A stretch of DNA of 35,701 bases. Source: Bacteroidota bacterium. GTDB taxonomy: Bacteria > Bacteroidota > Bacteroidia > 2-12-FULL-35-15. The translations under genes and the position numbers were made by a program. The notes beneath the pieces were generated by a model that made no database searches, was not told the DNA's origin, and saw nothing but the letters and a program-made list of their open reading frames with translations. The stretch is from positions 1-35,701 of the forward strand of contig JAHEXZ010000054.1 of assembly GCA_023251835.1 (NCBI GenBank), in the 5' to 3' direction. Positions 1-8,824 of the stretch are shown here, piece after piece (the stretch's first letter is position 1; each line of letters opens with the position of its first letter).

Positions 1-1
1 T

Positions 2-1861
2 ACTGCTGTTGGGGCCTACGCTCTTTATGAAAATACAGGCGACTACAATACTGCTACCGGTGCATATTCCCTTAATGAAAATACTTCCGGTCTCTATAAT
101 ACTGCCAATGGTATATGGGCGCTTGCAAGTAATACAACCGGTGGTTATAATACTGCTATTGGAAGTTTTGCTCTTTTTCCGAATACGTCCGGAATTTTTA
201 ATACTGCAACCGGTGTTTTTGCTCTCGCTTCCAATACGAATGGCACTTGTAATACAGCAGATGGAATGTCTGCACTCACTGGCAACATTTCAGGAAGTTA
301 TAATACTGCTGGTGGGTATAATGCGCTGTATTCTAATACTGCTGATTATATTACGGCATACGGGGCATATTCACTGTATTCTAATACTACCGGTGGCTAT
401 AATACTGCTTATGGATTTTATTCTCTTTATGAGAATACAACTGGTATACAAAATACAGGAATTGGAATGAATGCACTGCGTTATAATACTACCGGAAATT
501 ATAATACTGCTATAGGTATACAAGCGCTTTATAAGAATACAACAGCCAAGTGGAATACGGCCTCCGGAGCCCATGCTCTTTACTCTAATGATACAGGAAT
601 AGCAAATACAGCAAATGGTGCATTTGCATTGTATTCCAATACCTTTGGTAATTATAATACTGCACTTGGTGAAGAAGCACTTTATAATAATACTACCGGA
701 GCTTATGGTACTGCCGTTGGTATGCATGCGCTTTTTTCTAATACTACAGGAATTTATAATACAGCACTCGGACAGGGTGCACTTTATACCAGTACCACAG
801 GAAATAGAAATACTGCTATCGGAATGCAGGCTCTGTATTCTAATACTACAGGAAATTATAATACTGCCAGTGGTATGAGTAGCCTTAAAAATAATATTAC
901 AGGAAGTTATAACACCGGAACCGGAGTTGAATCACTTTATAATAATTCTACGGGTAATAATAATACGGCAAGTGGAGCCCAGGCTCTCTTTAATAATACT
1001 TCTGGTATTGATAATACAGCTATAGGAACCACTACTCTTTACAATAACATTACCGGAGGAAATAATACGGCTGTGGGCAGAAATGCTTTATATAGCAACA
1101 CTTTTGGGGCTGGTAATACAGCAACCGGAAGAAGCGCATTGTATTCAAATACCATCGGAAACAGCAACAGTGCTTATGGTATACTGGCACTTTATTCAAA
1201 CACCACAGGTAATTATAATACAGCTATTGGAGATAGTTCCCTTTCTCTCAATACCTCTGGCACTATTAATACCGCTACCGGCACCCATTCACTTTATTCT
1301 AACTCTACCGGTAACTATAATACTGCAACCGGTGGCTATTCACTTTATTCTAATACTTCAGGCTCATACAATACAGCCGTTGGAGAGGACGCGCTTAAAG
1401 CCAATCTTACAGGTACATACAATACAGCCATTGGTTATCAGGCTTATGATGCCGGTACTGCTTATACTAATTCAACAGCTATAGGTTATAAAGCCCAGAT
1501 TACAGCAAGCAATACCATTCAGTTGGGTAATAACAATATTACCGATGTTAAAACTTCGGGCGCTATGACCGCTAATGGTTATACAACAGCTTTTAGTGCT
1601 CAGAGTGGAAATTATACACTAACAGCATTAGATGACATTGTTGCAGTAATCGGTACTGCAACTATTTCTCTCCCTACCGCAGTTGGAATCGCAGGAAGAA
1701 AATACACCATAAAAAATATTGATCCTGTACAAACCATAACGGTAGCTGCTTCTATTCCAGAAACCATTGATGGGGCTCCAATAAAAACATTAACCGCACA
1801 GTATCAATATATTACAATTGTAAGTGACGGATCTGATTGGTTGATTATCGCTAACAATTAG
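2..1861 (+). CDS. Beta-roll repeat surface protein (NTAxG 17-residue repeats), 5' end outside window
   Basis: The reading frame is open from the left edge, so the start lies outside the window and about 620 residues are visible. Residues 1 to about 475 are some 29 tandem units of 17 residues (51 bp; two units have 16) with the pattern NTTGxYNTAxGxxALYS. This resembles the left-handed beta-roll repeats of YadA-like trimeric heads. After the repeats come STAIGYKAQ and QLGNNNITDVKTSG, a motif often seen at the end of such repeats in tail-fibre-like proteins. A final beta-rich domain of about 100 residues ends in DWLIIANN. No T9SS sorting domain is visible at the C terminus, and there is no S74 chaperone domain, unlike the related protein at 26136-31250. 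A role as an extracellular, probably trimeric fibre or adhesin is inferred from repeat type; the ligand is unknown. Confidence 0.8.
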   Translation, partial: TAVGAYALYENTGDYNTATGAYSLNENTSGLYNTANGIWALASNTTGGYNTAIGSFALFPNTSGIFNTATGVFALASNTNGTCNTADGMSALTGNISGSYNTAGGYNALYSNTADYITAYGAYSLYSNTTGGYNTAYGFYSLYENTTGIQNTGIGMNALRYNTTGNYNTAIGIQALYKNTTAKWNTASGAHALYSNDTGIANTANGAFALYSNTFGNYNTALGEEALYNNTTGAYGTAVGMHALFSNTTGIYNTALGQGALYTSTTGNRNTAIGMQALYSNTTGNYNTASGMSSLKNNITGSYNTGTGVESLYNNSTGNNNTASGAQALFNNTSGIDNTAIGTTTLYNNITGGNNTAVGRNALYSNTFGAGNTATGRSALYSNTIGNSNSAYGILALYSNTTGNYNTAIGDSSLSLNTSGTINTATGTHSLYSNSTGNYNTATGGYSLYSNTSGSYNTAVGEDALKANLTGTYNTAIGYQAYDAGTAYTNSTAIGYKAQITASNTIQLGNNNITDVKTSGAMTANGYTTAFSAQSGNYTLTALDDIVAVIGTATISLPTAVGIAGRKYTIKNIDPVQTITVAASIPETIDGAPIKTLTAQYQYITIVSDGSDWLIIANN

Positions 1862-1908
1862 AAAGTATACTAATAATATAGACTTCTAAAGTTAATAATT
1901 ACTTACTC

Positions 1909-2178
1909 ATGTTACGCAAAGAAAAAGATTTAAAAATGATAGCCTTTTATACTTGTAATGGACAAGAAAATTAATAAAGAGGGAAGGGTAATTTTCTCAA
2001 AAAGACAATAAAAGTGACAGCTTTAAATAATTCATAATCACTATCATTGTCATTTCGAATCCTGCTGAAAGCAGGATTCGAAATCTTTGCAATTGATTGA
2101 CAAGATTTCTCACTGCGTTCGAAATGACAGGTGGAAATATAGAGATATTCTGAATTAGATATAAATTTTGCGTAACAT
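1909..2178. mobile_element. MITE-like element with nested inverted repeats
   Basis: This is the main content of the 405-bp gap between two genes; no coding sequence was seen. The outer terminal inverted repeats are 12 bp and perfect: ATGTTACGCAAA at 1909-1920 and TTTGCGTAACAT at 2167-2178. Inside, TGTCATTTCGAA (2049-2060) is inverted at 2118-2129, and a tight hairpin lies at about 2054-2083. The 10-bp sequence TAATTACTTA occurs outside both ends (1896-1905 and 2179-2188), abutting on the right and 3 bp away on the left, so it may be a target-site duplication. The TCATTTCGA core also occurs in the inner repeats around the GIY-YIG gene at 4019. That it is mobile is inferred. Confidence 0.55.
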
Positions 2179-2232
2179 TAATTACTTAATAAAAAGAATA
2201 AGATAAAACCTTCACTTCCCTTTAAAAAAGTG

Positions 2233-2240
2233 TAAATTTG
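2233..2240 (+). promoter_or_regulatory. Bacteroidota -7 box (TAAATTTG)
   Basis: TAAATTTG matches the Bacteroidota -7 consensus TAnnTTTG and is followed by C. It lies 26 bp before the GTG at 2267, which would give a leader of about 20 nt and so supports that start. No good -33 TTG is visible. Confidence 0.5.
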
Positions 2241-2266
2241 CAGTCTGAATAACAAATACTATTATA

Positions 2267-3853
2267 GTGTTTCTTTTAACGGGAAGTTTCAAACTGAACA
2301 TTAAAATTTTAAAGAAGGCGGCAGTAGCCTGTTTTTTTCTTTTATTCTCTGTATCATATTCAAAAGCCCAATTAATTATTAATGAAGTTTCTCAGGGGCC
2401 AACTGGTTCTCAGGAGTATGTTGAACTATTGGTTGTTGGAACCTCATCCTGCACTTCTGTTTCATGCCTGGATTTAAGAGGATATTATATTGATGATAAT
2501 AATGGAAGCTATGCAACAGGAACCGGAACTGGAATAGCTCAGGGGTGTATCCGTTTTAAAAATACCTCCCTTTGGTCTTGTATCCCTGTAGGTACTTTAA
2601 TTGTAATATACAATGATGCTGACCCGAATCCCACTATTCCTGCACAGGATTTATCCCTGGCTGATGGTAATGCCCGTCTGATTATTCCGGTTAGCAATTG
2701 CACTTTGCTGGAAGTAAATATTGATTATCCAAGTATTAGTTCGTCTGCATATCCAACCACCGGATTTAACTCATGTGGCGATTGGGCTACGCTGGCCATG
2801 GCAAATGGAGATGATTCTTTTCAAACTATTGATCCTTCAGGAAATACTGTTTTTTCCGTTAGTTGGGGCAATAATACAACTAATACTATGATTTATTTTA
2901 GTGGTTCTTCATCAGCAATGGTTGCCTATATGGCAAATACAATTGATGATACCCCTAATAGCCAGGGAAATTGGGAAAGAATACCTGCTGTGGGTAACGA
3001 AACTCCCGGTAATCCTAACAATGCTGCTAATGCAGCATGGATAAATTCTATGAATAATCTATTAAATGCCTCATTTAATGCTGATATTTTATCGGGTTGT
3101 GAACCTTTTTGCTCCAATTTTACAGATGCTTCTGTTTCAGTTGGAAGCAATATTGTTGAATGGTACTGGGATTTTGGAGATAGTAGCTTCTCTGACGTGC
3201 AGCATCCACAACATTGTTTTAATAATCAGGGGACATATTCTGTTACACTTACCGTTACTTCCGGTGATGGTTGTACCTCATCCGTTACAAATACCAATAT
3301 GATTATTTTAGATAGCGAACCTGTGGCAGATTTTATACTTCCGGATATACGAAATATTTTTGAATCCGAAATTTCATTTACAGACAACTCCACCGGTGCC
3401 ACTTCCTGGAACTGGAATTTTGGAGATGCTTCTGATTTAATAAATAATACAAGCAGTTTAACCAATCCAACACATACATATACTGAACCGGGATATTACT
3501 GTGTAACGCTTGCAATTGCTAATAATGCAGGATGTAAAGATACTAATCAGCAATGTTTTGAAATAAATTCTCAATATACTTTTTATATTCCCAATGCCTT
3601 CTCGCCCAATGGCGATGGCAAAAATGATGAATTTTATGGTAAAGGTGAAGGTATTCTTGAGTTTGAGATAACAATTTATGACCGTTGGGGAAATGTTGTT
3701 TTTGCTTCAAAGGATATCAATGAGCACTGGAATGGCAAATCAAAAAAGGGAAACAACCTTTTGCAGCAGGATAGTTACGTATATAATGTGGTAATAAAAG
3801 ATAAGAATAAAGACAGGCATCAGTATACGGGTAATATTATTGTTGCAAGATAA
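2267..3853 (+). CDS. Secreted PKD-domain protein with T9SS type B (gliding motility-associated) C-terminal domain
   Basis: The protein has 528 residues. It begins with a signal peptide (KKAAVACFFLLF, then SKAQ near residue 35) and then LIINEVSQGPTGSQEYVELL, which resembles the start of a lamin-tail domain. Two PKD domains follow, marked by WYWDFGDSSFS near residue 300 and WNWNFGDAS near 385, each ending in a GTYSVTLTV or GYYCVTLAI strand. The last 90 residues (FYIPNAFSPNGDGKNDEF, IYDRWGNVVF, YTGNIIVAR) are a classic CHU_C/T9SS type B sorting domain. It is therefore exported across the outer membrane by T9SS and probably held at the cell surface; its ligand is unknown. The start is GTG, since no ATG precedes the signal peptide and the -7 box at 2233 fits. 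It stands alone, between two repeat elements. Confidence 0.82.
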   Translation: MFLLTGSFKLNIKILKKAAVACFFLLFSVSYSKAQLIINEVSQGPTGSQEYVELLVVGTSSCTSVSCLDLRGYYIDDNNGSYATGTGTGIAQGCIRFKNTSLWSCIPVGTLIVIYNDADPNPTIPAQDLSLADGNARLIIPVSNCTLLEVNIDYPSISSSAYPTTGFNSCGDWATLAMANGDDSFQTIDPSGNTVFSVSWGNNTTNTMIYFSGSSSAMVAYMANTIDDTPNSQGNWERIPAVGNETPGNPNNAANAAWINSMNNLLNASFNADILSGCEPFCSNFTDASVSVGSNIVEWYWDFGDSSFSDVQHPQHCFNNQGTYSVTLTVTSGDGCTSSVTNTNMIILDSEPVADFILPDIRNIFESEISFTDNSTGATSWNWNFGDASDLINNTSSLTNPTHTYTEPGYYCVTLAIANNAGCKDTNQQCFEINSQYTFYIPNAFSPNGDGKNDEFYGKGEGILEFEITIYDRWGNVVFASKDINEHWNGKSKKGNNLLQQDSYVYNVVIKDKNKDRHQYTGNIIVAR

Positions 3854-3917
3854 AACCAAAAATCTGCTATATTTACCTGCAAATTCCCTGTCTGCCAACA
3901 GGTAGGTATCTGACAAA

Positions 3918-4437
3918 AATTAATAATGCGAATTAGGGTTTGAATGAAAGACCCATTGTGGGTGGGTCATTTCGAGTTTATCGAGAAATCAGGGTAGCAA
4001 ATAAATTACGAAATTAAAATGAATTATTATGTTTATATATTAAAATGTGCTGACAGTAAATATTATACAGGCATTACCAATAATATAGAAAGGCGTTTAG
4101 AAGAACATAAACAGGGAATAAATAAAAACTGTTATACATACGCCAGAAGGCCACTGGAATTAGTATATAAAATAAGCTTTACAAAACCTAATGAAGCGAT
4201 AATATGGGAAAAGAAAATAAAAAACTGGAGCAGAAAAAAGAAAGAAGCATTAATGACTGAAAATTGGGACGACTTAATTAAATTTTCAAAAAAAGTAGTT
4301 AAATCAATAGGCCAGTATCATCAAATGCCTCACGCACGTTTCTCGATAAACTCGAAATGACCACAGCACAGAATTTTTTTTTTAGCTTATTCTCCTTTGA
4401 AAAAATAATTTTCAACCCCTAATTCGCATTAATAATT
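3918..4437. mobile_element. GIY-YIG cassette bounded by nested inverted repeats
   Basis: A 520-bp unit is enclosed by outer inverted repeats of 27 bp, matching at 25 of 27 positions (3918-3944 against 4411-4437; core AATGCGAATTAGGG). Inside these are perfect 24-bp inverted repeats (3965-3988 against 4339-4362; core TCATTTCGAGTTTATCGAG). The only gene within is the GIY-YIG nuclease at 4019-4360, whose last codons and stop lie in the right inner repeat. No clear target duplication is visible. I read it as a mobile or formerly mobile cassette; this is inferred from structure only. Confidence 0.6.
4019..4360 (+). CDS. Single-domain GIY-YIG nuclease family protein
   Basis: The protein has 113 residues, usual for the small stand-alone GIY-YIG family (YhbQ/UvrC-N-like). 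The signature tyrosines are in YYVYILKCADSKYYTGITNN (residues 3-22), the catalytic arginine is in NIERRLEEH, and the metal-binding glutamate is probably in AIIWEKKIK. A basic stretch (KNWSRKKKEAL) follows. The family cuts DNA with a metal-dependent single active site; the substrate of these small members is unclear. The C-terminal tail (PHARFSINSK) and the TGA are encoded by the right inner inverted repeat of the surrounding cassette, so gene and repeat have evolved as one unit. The ATG directly follows the left inner repeat and a short AT-rich leader. Nuclease assignment is firm; the link to mobility is inferred. Confidence 0.85.
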   Translation: MNYYVYILKCADSKYYTGITNNIERRLEEHKQGINKNCYTYARRPLELVYKISFTKPNEAIIWEKKIKNWSRKKKEALMTENWDDLIKFSKKVVKSIGQYHQMPHARFSINSK

Positions 4438-4450
4438 AAAAAACAAACGG

Positions 4451-7400
4451 ATGAAATTAAGACTATTTGCATTTGCTTTACTATTAACTTTTTCATCCGA
4501 TACATTCGCTCAATTCCCACCCAATACATATCAAAGCGCTTCCAATCCCTATTACTGGAAAAACCGTAAACCATTTGAAGGCTATTGGCAACAGGATGTG
4601 CACTATAAAATTACAGCTTCCTTAGATGATAAGTCTGATATTATTGATGGTTCAATAGAGTTAATATACACTAATAATTCACCCGATCAATTGCCTTTTG
4701 TTTATTTTCATCTATACAGCAATGCGCAGGTTAAAGGCTCTTATCTGACAGATTTATATGAAAATAACGGGTATAAAGTTTATTATGGAAAATACCAGTC
4801 AGAGGGTTTAGGAACAAATGTCTCAAAAGTTACGCTTAATGGAACTGAATTAAAAACAGAACAGGATAATACTATTTTAAAAGTATTTCTACCTCAACCC
4901 ATAAAATCAGGTGAAAGCATTACTTTTAAAATTGATTTTAAAACATATTTTGATAATGGTTCTATCCGCAACCGGATGAAATTATTTAATGCCTGGGGAA
5001 ATAAACATTATGATGTAGTGCACTGGTATCCGCGTATTTCAGTATATGACCGTAAAATGGGATGGGACACCGATCAGCACATGGATCATGAATTTTATGG
5101 CGATTTTGGAACGTATGATGTATCATTTACTTTTCCTAATAATTATATTCTTGATGCAACAGGAATTCTGGTTAATAGAAATGAGGTACTTCCTGCTGAC
5201 CTTCTTGCCAAATTAGATATTAAAAATTTCAAAAATAAACCCTGGAATGAGGCTCCGTCTGTTGTTATTCAGCCTGATGGTACACAAAAAATATGGAAAT
5301 TCCATGCCGAAAACGTTCATGATTTTGCGCTTACAGCCGATCCCACCTATCGTATTGGAGAAGCAGAATGGAACGGAGTAAAATGTATTGCACTGGCACA
5401 GGAGCCTCATGCTTCCCGATGGCAGAATGCAGCCGAATATGCTGCTAAGGTTATTAAAGTAAACTCGGAAGATTTTGGAATGTACGCCTATCCTAAAATG
5501 ATTGTTGCTGATGCCCAGGATGGAATGGAATATCCAATGCTTACGCTTGATGGAGGCTATGACCCTGATTATCGCGATTTATTTGCCCATGAAATAAGCC
5601 ACAACTGGTTCTTCGGCATGGTTGGTTCTAATGAAACATACAGGGCAGCTCTGGATGAAGGATTTACACAATTTTTAACCGACTGGACATACGAACGTAT
5701 TGATGGCCCTTTGCGCGTTAAATATGCTCCTCGTTCAAACTACATACAGCGTTTTACCGAGCCTGATTATGTACGCAATGGTGAAATATTTACAGGCTAT
5801 ATGACGGATGCCGCAAGAGGTAAGGAAACGAATATTAATACTCATTCTGACGGATATAATGGTGCTATACGCCATGGAGGCGGGTACAGTCAGGTGTATA
5901 TGAAAACTGCCACTATGCTTTACAATTTACAGTATGTGCTTGGCGATTCCCTTTTTTTACATGCCATGCAACACTATTTTAATCAATGGAAATTCGCACA
6001 TCCATATATTGAGAATTTTCGTAATTCAATTATTCAATATACAAAAGTAGATTTAAATTGGTTTTTTGACCAATGGATTGAAACATCTAAAACTATTGAT
6101 TATGGCGTAAAATCAGTAAAACATGGAGAACGTGATGGTGAGTATAAAATTATTTTTAAACGTAAAGGCATGCAAATGCCGGTTGATTTTGTTGTAGTTG
6201 CCAAAAATGATAGTGTTTATAATTTTCATATCCCCAACAACTGGTTTGTTAAAAAAACAGATGCTACTGTGCTTCCCCGTTGGATAGGATGGGACAAAGT
6301 AAAGCCTGAATATACAGCTACTGTTGTTATACCGGTAGGTATAGAAGATGTGATTATTGACCCAAGCACTCGCCTGGCTGATGTAAATATGCTTGATAAC
6401 AATAAAAAAATTTCAATAAAATACCGTTTTGATTCTAAAATTTATAACCCTCCTAACTGGATGCGTTATGAGCTGTTTGCCCGCCCTGATATATGGTGGA
6501 ATGCCTATGATGGAATAAAAGCAGGATTAAACCTTAATGGCAATTATATGAACTACCGGCATATTGTTGATGCCACTGTGTGGTTTAATACTGGTATTGG
6601 GCAGAATTTAACGGAAGGAACTTACTCAAAAGATAAATATGATAATGTCAATTTCAGGATAAGTTACCGTACGGCAACAGATAAATTTATGCAGGGTTCC
6701 GCATTTTATATGTCAGCAAAAGCATTGGATGGCCTAAATGCCTATACTATTGGTTTTGACAGAAAAGATAAAGCAGAGAAAAACAGGGTATTCATGTATT
6801 TCAAATCAATGTACCGTAAGGATTTGAATGATTTAACCTATCTGTTGCTTCCTAATGAATGGCTTGCCAACCAGTTAAATAATACACTTAATATAGGGGT
6901 TGAACATACGTATAGTTATCCAAAAGGTACGGGTAATATTAATTTGGGAATGCGTTCATCCGCTCTGTTAAGTGATTATGATTTTAAAACGATAAGTTTA
7001 AATGTAGTCAACCGCAACCGGTTAGGAAAATTTAATTTTAATACCCGTTTAGTTGGCCAATATGGAACAGGAAAATACTGGGCAAACGAATCTTCATTAT
7101 TTCTTGCAGGAGCTAACCCTGAAGAAATGATGGATAATAAGTACACGCGTTCACAAGGTTTCTTTGCTCCTTCCCAGGCAGCAATAGGAGCTGGAACCAA
7201 CCATTTTCAGTATGGAGGAGGACTTAATTTGCGTGGTTATTCAGGATACCTGGCACCACAATTGTTAAGCGATGGAATTACCACTGTATATACTTATAAA
7301 GGACAAACAGGTGCTGCTGTAAATGCAGAGTTAGAATTTGATGGCATTATAAGAATGAAAAAACAAAACTGGCTGACACGAACATTTAAATTAACTACCT

Positions 7401-7645
7401 ATTTATTTGGAGATGTTGGTATTATTAATTACAATACTATAAATGATAACATATTAAAGATTAGCGATGTGCGTGCTGATGCAGGTCTTGGTGTTGCGCT
7501 TACAATTAAAAAGTTCGGAGTACTACAAACAGTTAATCCACTGACTATTCGTTTTGATATGCCATTCTTCCTCAATAAAGCTCCTGCTGCCGACAAAAAT
7601 TTTGTCCAATATCGTTATGTAATTGCTATAAGCAGGGCTTTTTGA
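4451..7645 (+). CDS. Exported M1-family (gluzincin) metallopeptidase with long C-terminal domain
   Basis: The protein has 1064 residues with a signal peptide (MKLRLFAFALLLTF, then TFAQ at 18-21). The zinc site is complete: HEISH at residues 380-384 and E403 in ALDEGF, the HExxH-x18-E pattern of M1 aminopeptidases. The substrate-anchoring motif is DGMEYPMLTLDGG (about 356-368), replacing canonical GAMEN. A candidate catalytic tyrosine lies in GGYSQVYMK (479-485). The catalytic part ends near residue 560. The remaining 400 or more residues are beta-rich, with repeated aromatic strands and a terminal phenylalanine (YVIAISRAF), which suggests an outer-membrane barrel-like domain. That would make a membrane-tethered peptidase. 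Well-known M1 enzymes are often 600-900 residues, so the extension is notable. Single gene, directly after the GIY-YIG cassette. Confidence 0.88.
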   Translation: MKLRLFAFALLLTFSSDTFAQFPPNTYQSASNPYYWKNRKPFEGYWQQDVHYKITASLDDKSDIIDGSIELIYTNNSPDQLPFVYFHLYSNAQVKGSYLTDLYENNGYKVYYGKYQSEGLGTNVSKVTLNGTELKTEQDNTILKVFLPQPIKSGESITFKIDFKTYFDNGSIRNRMKLFNAWGNKHYDVVHWYPRISVYDRKMGWDTDQHMDHEFYGDFGTYDVSFTFPNNYILDATGILVNRNEVLPADLLAKLDIKNFKNKPWNEAPSVVIQPDGTQKIWKFHAENVHDFALTADPTYRIGEAEWNGVKCIALAQEPHASRWQNAAEYAAKVIKVNSEDFGMYAYPKMIVADAQDGMEYPMLTLDGGYDPDYRDLFAHEISHNWFFGMVGSNETYRAALDEGFTQFLTDWTYERIDGPLRVKYAPRSNYIQRFTEPDYVRNGEIFTGYMTDAARGKETNINTHSDGYNGAIRHGGGYSQVYMKTATMLYNLQYVLGDSLFLHAMQHYFNQWKFAHPYIENFRNSIIQYTKVDLNWFFDQWIETSKTIDYGVKSVKHGERDGEYKIIFKRKGMQMPVDFVVVAKNDSVYNFHIPNNWFVKKTDATVLPRWIGWDKVKPEYTATVVIPVGIEDVIIDPSTRLADVNMLDNNKKISIKYRFDSKIYNPPNWMRYELFARPDIWWNAYDGIKAGLNLNGNYMNYRHIVDATVWFNTGIGQNLTEGTYSKDKYDNVNFRISYRTATDKFMQGSAFYMSAKALDGLNAYTIGFDRKDKAEKNRVFMYFKSMYRKDLNDLTYLLLPNEWLANQLNNTLNIGVEHTYSYPKGTGNINLGMRSSALLSDYDFKTISLNVVNRNRLGKFNFNTRLVGQYGTGKYWANESSLFLAGANPEEMMDNKYTRSQGFFAPSQAAIGAGTNHFQYGGGLNLRGYSGYLAPQLLSDGITTVYTYKGQTGAAVNAELEFDGIIRMKKQNWLTRTFKLTTYLFGDVGIINYNTINDNILKISDVRADAGLGVALTIKKFGVLQTVNPLTIRFDMPFFLNKAPAADKNFVQYRYVIAISRAF

Positions 7646-7670
7646 TTTCGGATTGGTAATTCCGGATTTT

Positions 7671-7809
7671 TACTGAATCATAGTGAATTTAGCAAAGGCG
7701 GTTAGATTCAGTAATACTGAGCGAATGAGTTTGCAATGGTTAGTGAGCTTGTCGAACTATTGCAAACGGTTCGGCTGAGCTCACCGAAGCCTCATTCAGC
7801 TGAAGTATT
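7671..7809. repeat. Dispersed intergenic repeat, copy A
   Basis: A structured repeat lies after the M1 peptidase gene. TACTGAATC (7671-7679) is inverted as GATTCAGTA (7705-7713), TTGCAAT (7731) pairs with ATTGCAA (7759), and GAATGAG (7723) pairs with CTCATTC (7791). A shorter relative with the same order of motifs lies at 12419-12530; only the first 13 bp recur at 8659. It fills most of the gap before the next gene. Confidence 0.55.
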
Positions 7810-7819
7810 GAATTTCAGA

Positions 7820-7848
7820 TTTGGGAATTAAAATTTGTTGTATTTTGC
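7820..7848 (+). promoter_or_regulatory. Candidate promoter of the TPR gene
   Basis: TTTG at 7820-7823 is followed after 17 bp by TATTTTGC at 7841-7848. This resembles the Bacteroidota -33/-7 pair, with one base fewer than TAnnTTTG. It lies about 50 bp before the ATG at 7900. Confidence 0.35.
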
Positions 7849-7899
7849 ATAGAATTTTGAAATACATAAAAATAGATCACTAACAAATAAACATAAACA

Positions 7900-8655
7900 A
7901 TGAAAAAGTTATTTATTGCCGTTTGTACCGTTATTGCAAGTATTGCCGTTGTTGCTCAAACTAATGACGAACAATATGATAAAGCATATAAACTAAAAAT
8001 CGAATTCAAATATAAAGAAGCACTTCCTCTTTTTCAGAGTTTGTTAAAAAGTGATTCAAACAATGTAAATTACCTGGCACATGCAAGTTATATTTATTCA
8101 AAATATGGTTTTTTCTATGCTCCGGAAGCTGAAAAGATGAAGTATTACCATACGGCCGAATACCTTTCTAAAAAAGCTATTAAACTGAATGAAAAATCAG
8201 CCGATGCTCATTTTGCATATGCAATGGCGTTGGGACGTATCAATGAAAATGCAAGTTCCAAACAAAAAATAGCCAATGCAAAATTAATCAAATCAGAAGT
8301 AGACAGAGCTATTGCATTAAACCCTAAGTTAGCTGGTGCCCACCATATATTAGGACGTTGGCACAGGACCATTGCAGGTTTTAATAGTGTAGAAAAAATG
8401 ATGATTAACTCTTTCTTTGGCGGAGTACCTCCCGGAGGTTCCTATGACGATGCTGTAAAAGCTTTTATGACGGCTATTAGTATAGAACCGAAATATATGA
8501 ATCATCAGTATGAGCTGGCTCAAACTTATTATGATATGGGTAAACCGGTAGAAGCAAAACTATGGGCAAAGAAGGCTTTAGAAATTATTCCTGTAAGTGA
8601 TGATGATAGAAAAGCAAAAACGGAGTGTGAAACATTGCTAAAAAAACTTAACTAA
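7900..8655 (+). CDS. Exported TPR protein with RMDN-like (regulator of microtubule dynamics) region
   Basis: The protein has 251 residues with a signal peptide (MKKLFIAVCTVIASIAVVAQ), so it is probably periplasmic. TPR-type helical pairs run through the chain: YKEALPLFQSLL (about 37-48), AEYLSKKAIKLN (about 87-98), EVDRAIALNPKLAGAHHILG (about 131-150) and DAVKAFMTAISIEPKYMNHQ (about 184-203). The stretch LGRWHRTIAGFNSVEKM, then FFGGVPPGGSYDDAVKAF, resembles the RMDN/FAM82 TPR family, in which a short insert separates two TPRs. Its role in bacteria is not known and it carries no catalytic motif. It is a single gene between two intergenic repeats. The TPR call is secure; the RMDN resemblance is from memory of the family pattern. 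Confidence 0.75.
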   Translation: MKKLFIAVCTVIASIAVVAQTNDEQYDKAYKLKIEFKYKEALPLFQSLLKSDSNNVNYLAHASYIYSKYGFFYAPEAEKMKYYHTAEYLSKKAIKLNEKSADAHFAYAMALGRINENASSKQKIANAKLIKSEVDRAIALNPKLAGAHHILGRWHRTIAGFNSVEKMMINSFFGGVPPGGSYDDAVKAFMTAISIEPKYMNHQYELAQTYYDMGKPVEAKLWAKKALEIIPVSDDDRKAKTECETLLKKLN

Positions 8656-8658
8656 TTA

Positions 8659-8670
8659 TACTGAATCATA
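8659..8670. repeat. Fragment of the TACTGAATCATA repeat
   Basis: TACTGAATCATA begins 3 bp after the stop of the TPR gene, the same sequence that opens the repeats at 7671 and 12419. The bases that follow do not match well, so this is a fragment or diverged copy. Confidence 0.35.
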
Positions 8671-8824
8671 GCAACCCAATAGCTATCGGGTTTAAGAACG
8701 TCAGTGCATTTGATCCGCTTGCGCTGAGCTTTGTCCTGATAGATACCAGGTCATTAAACTCAATAGCCCGGAATATATAACAGATTATGATACTTTAAAT
8801 AACCGAATTTATCTCTATTTGTAT

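Noticed and set aside
371-727. Minus-strand open frame within the first beta-roll gene
   Set aside because: Shadow of the 51-bp repeats, with the same low-complexity composition as the other repeat shadows.
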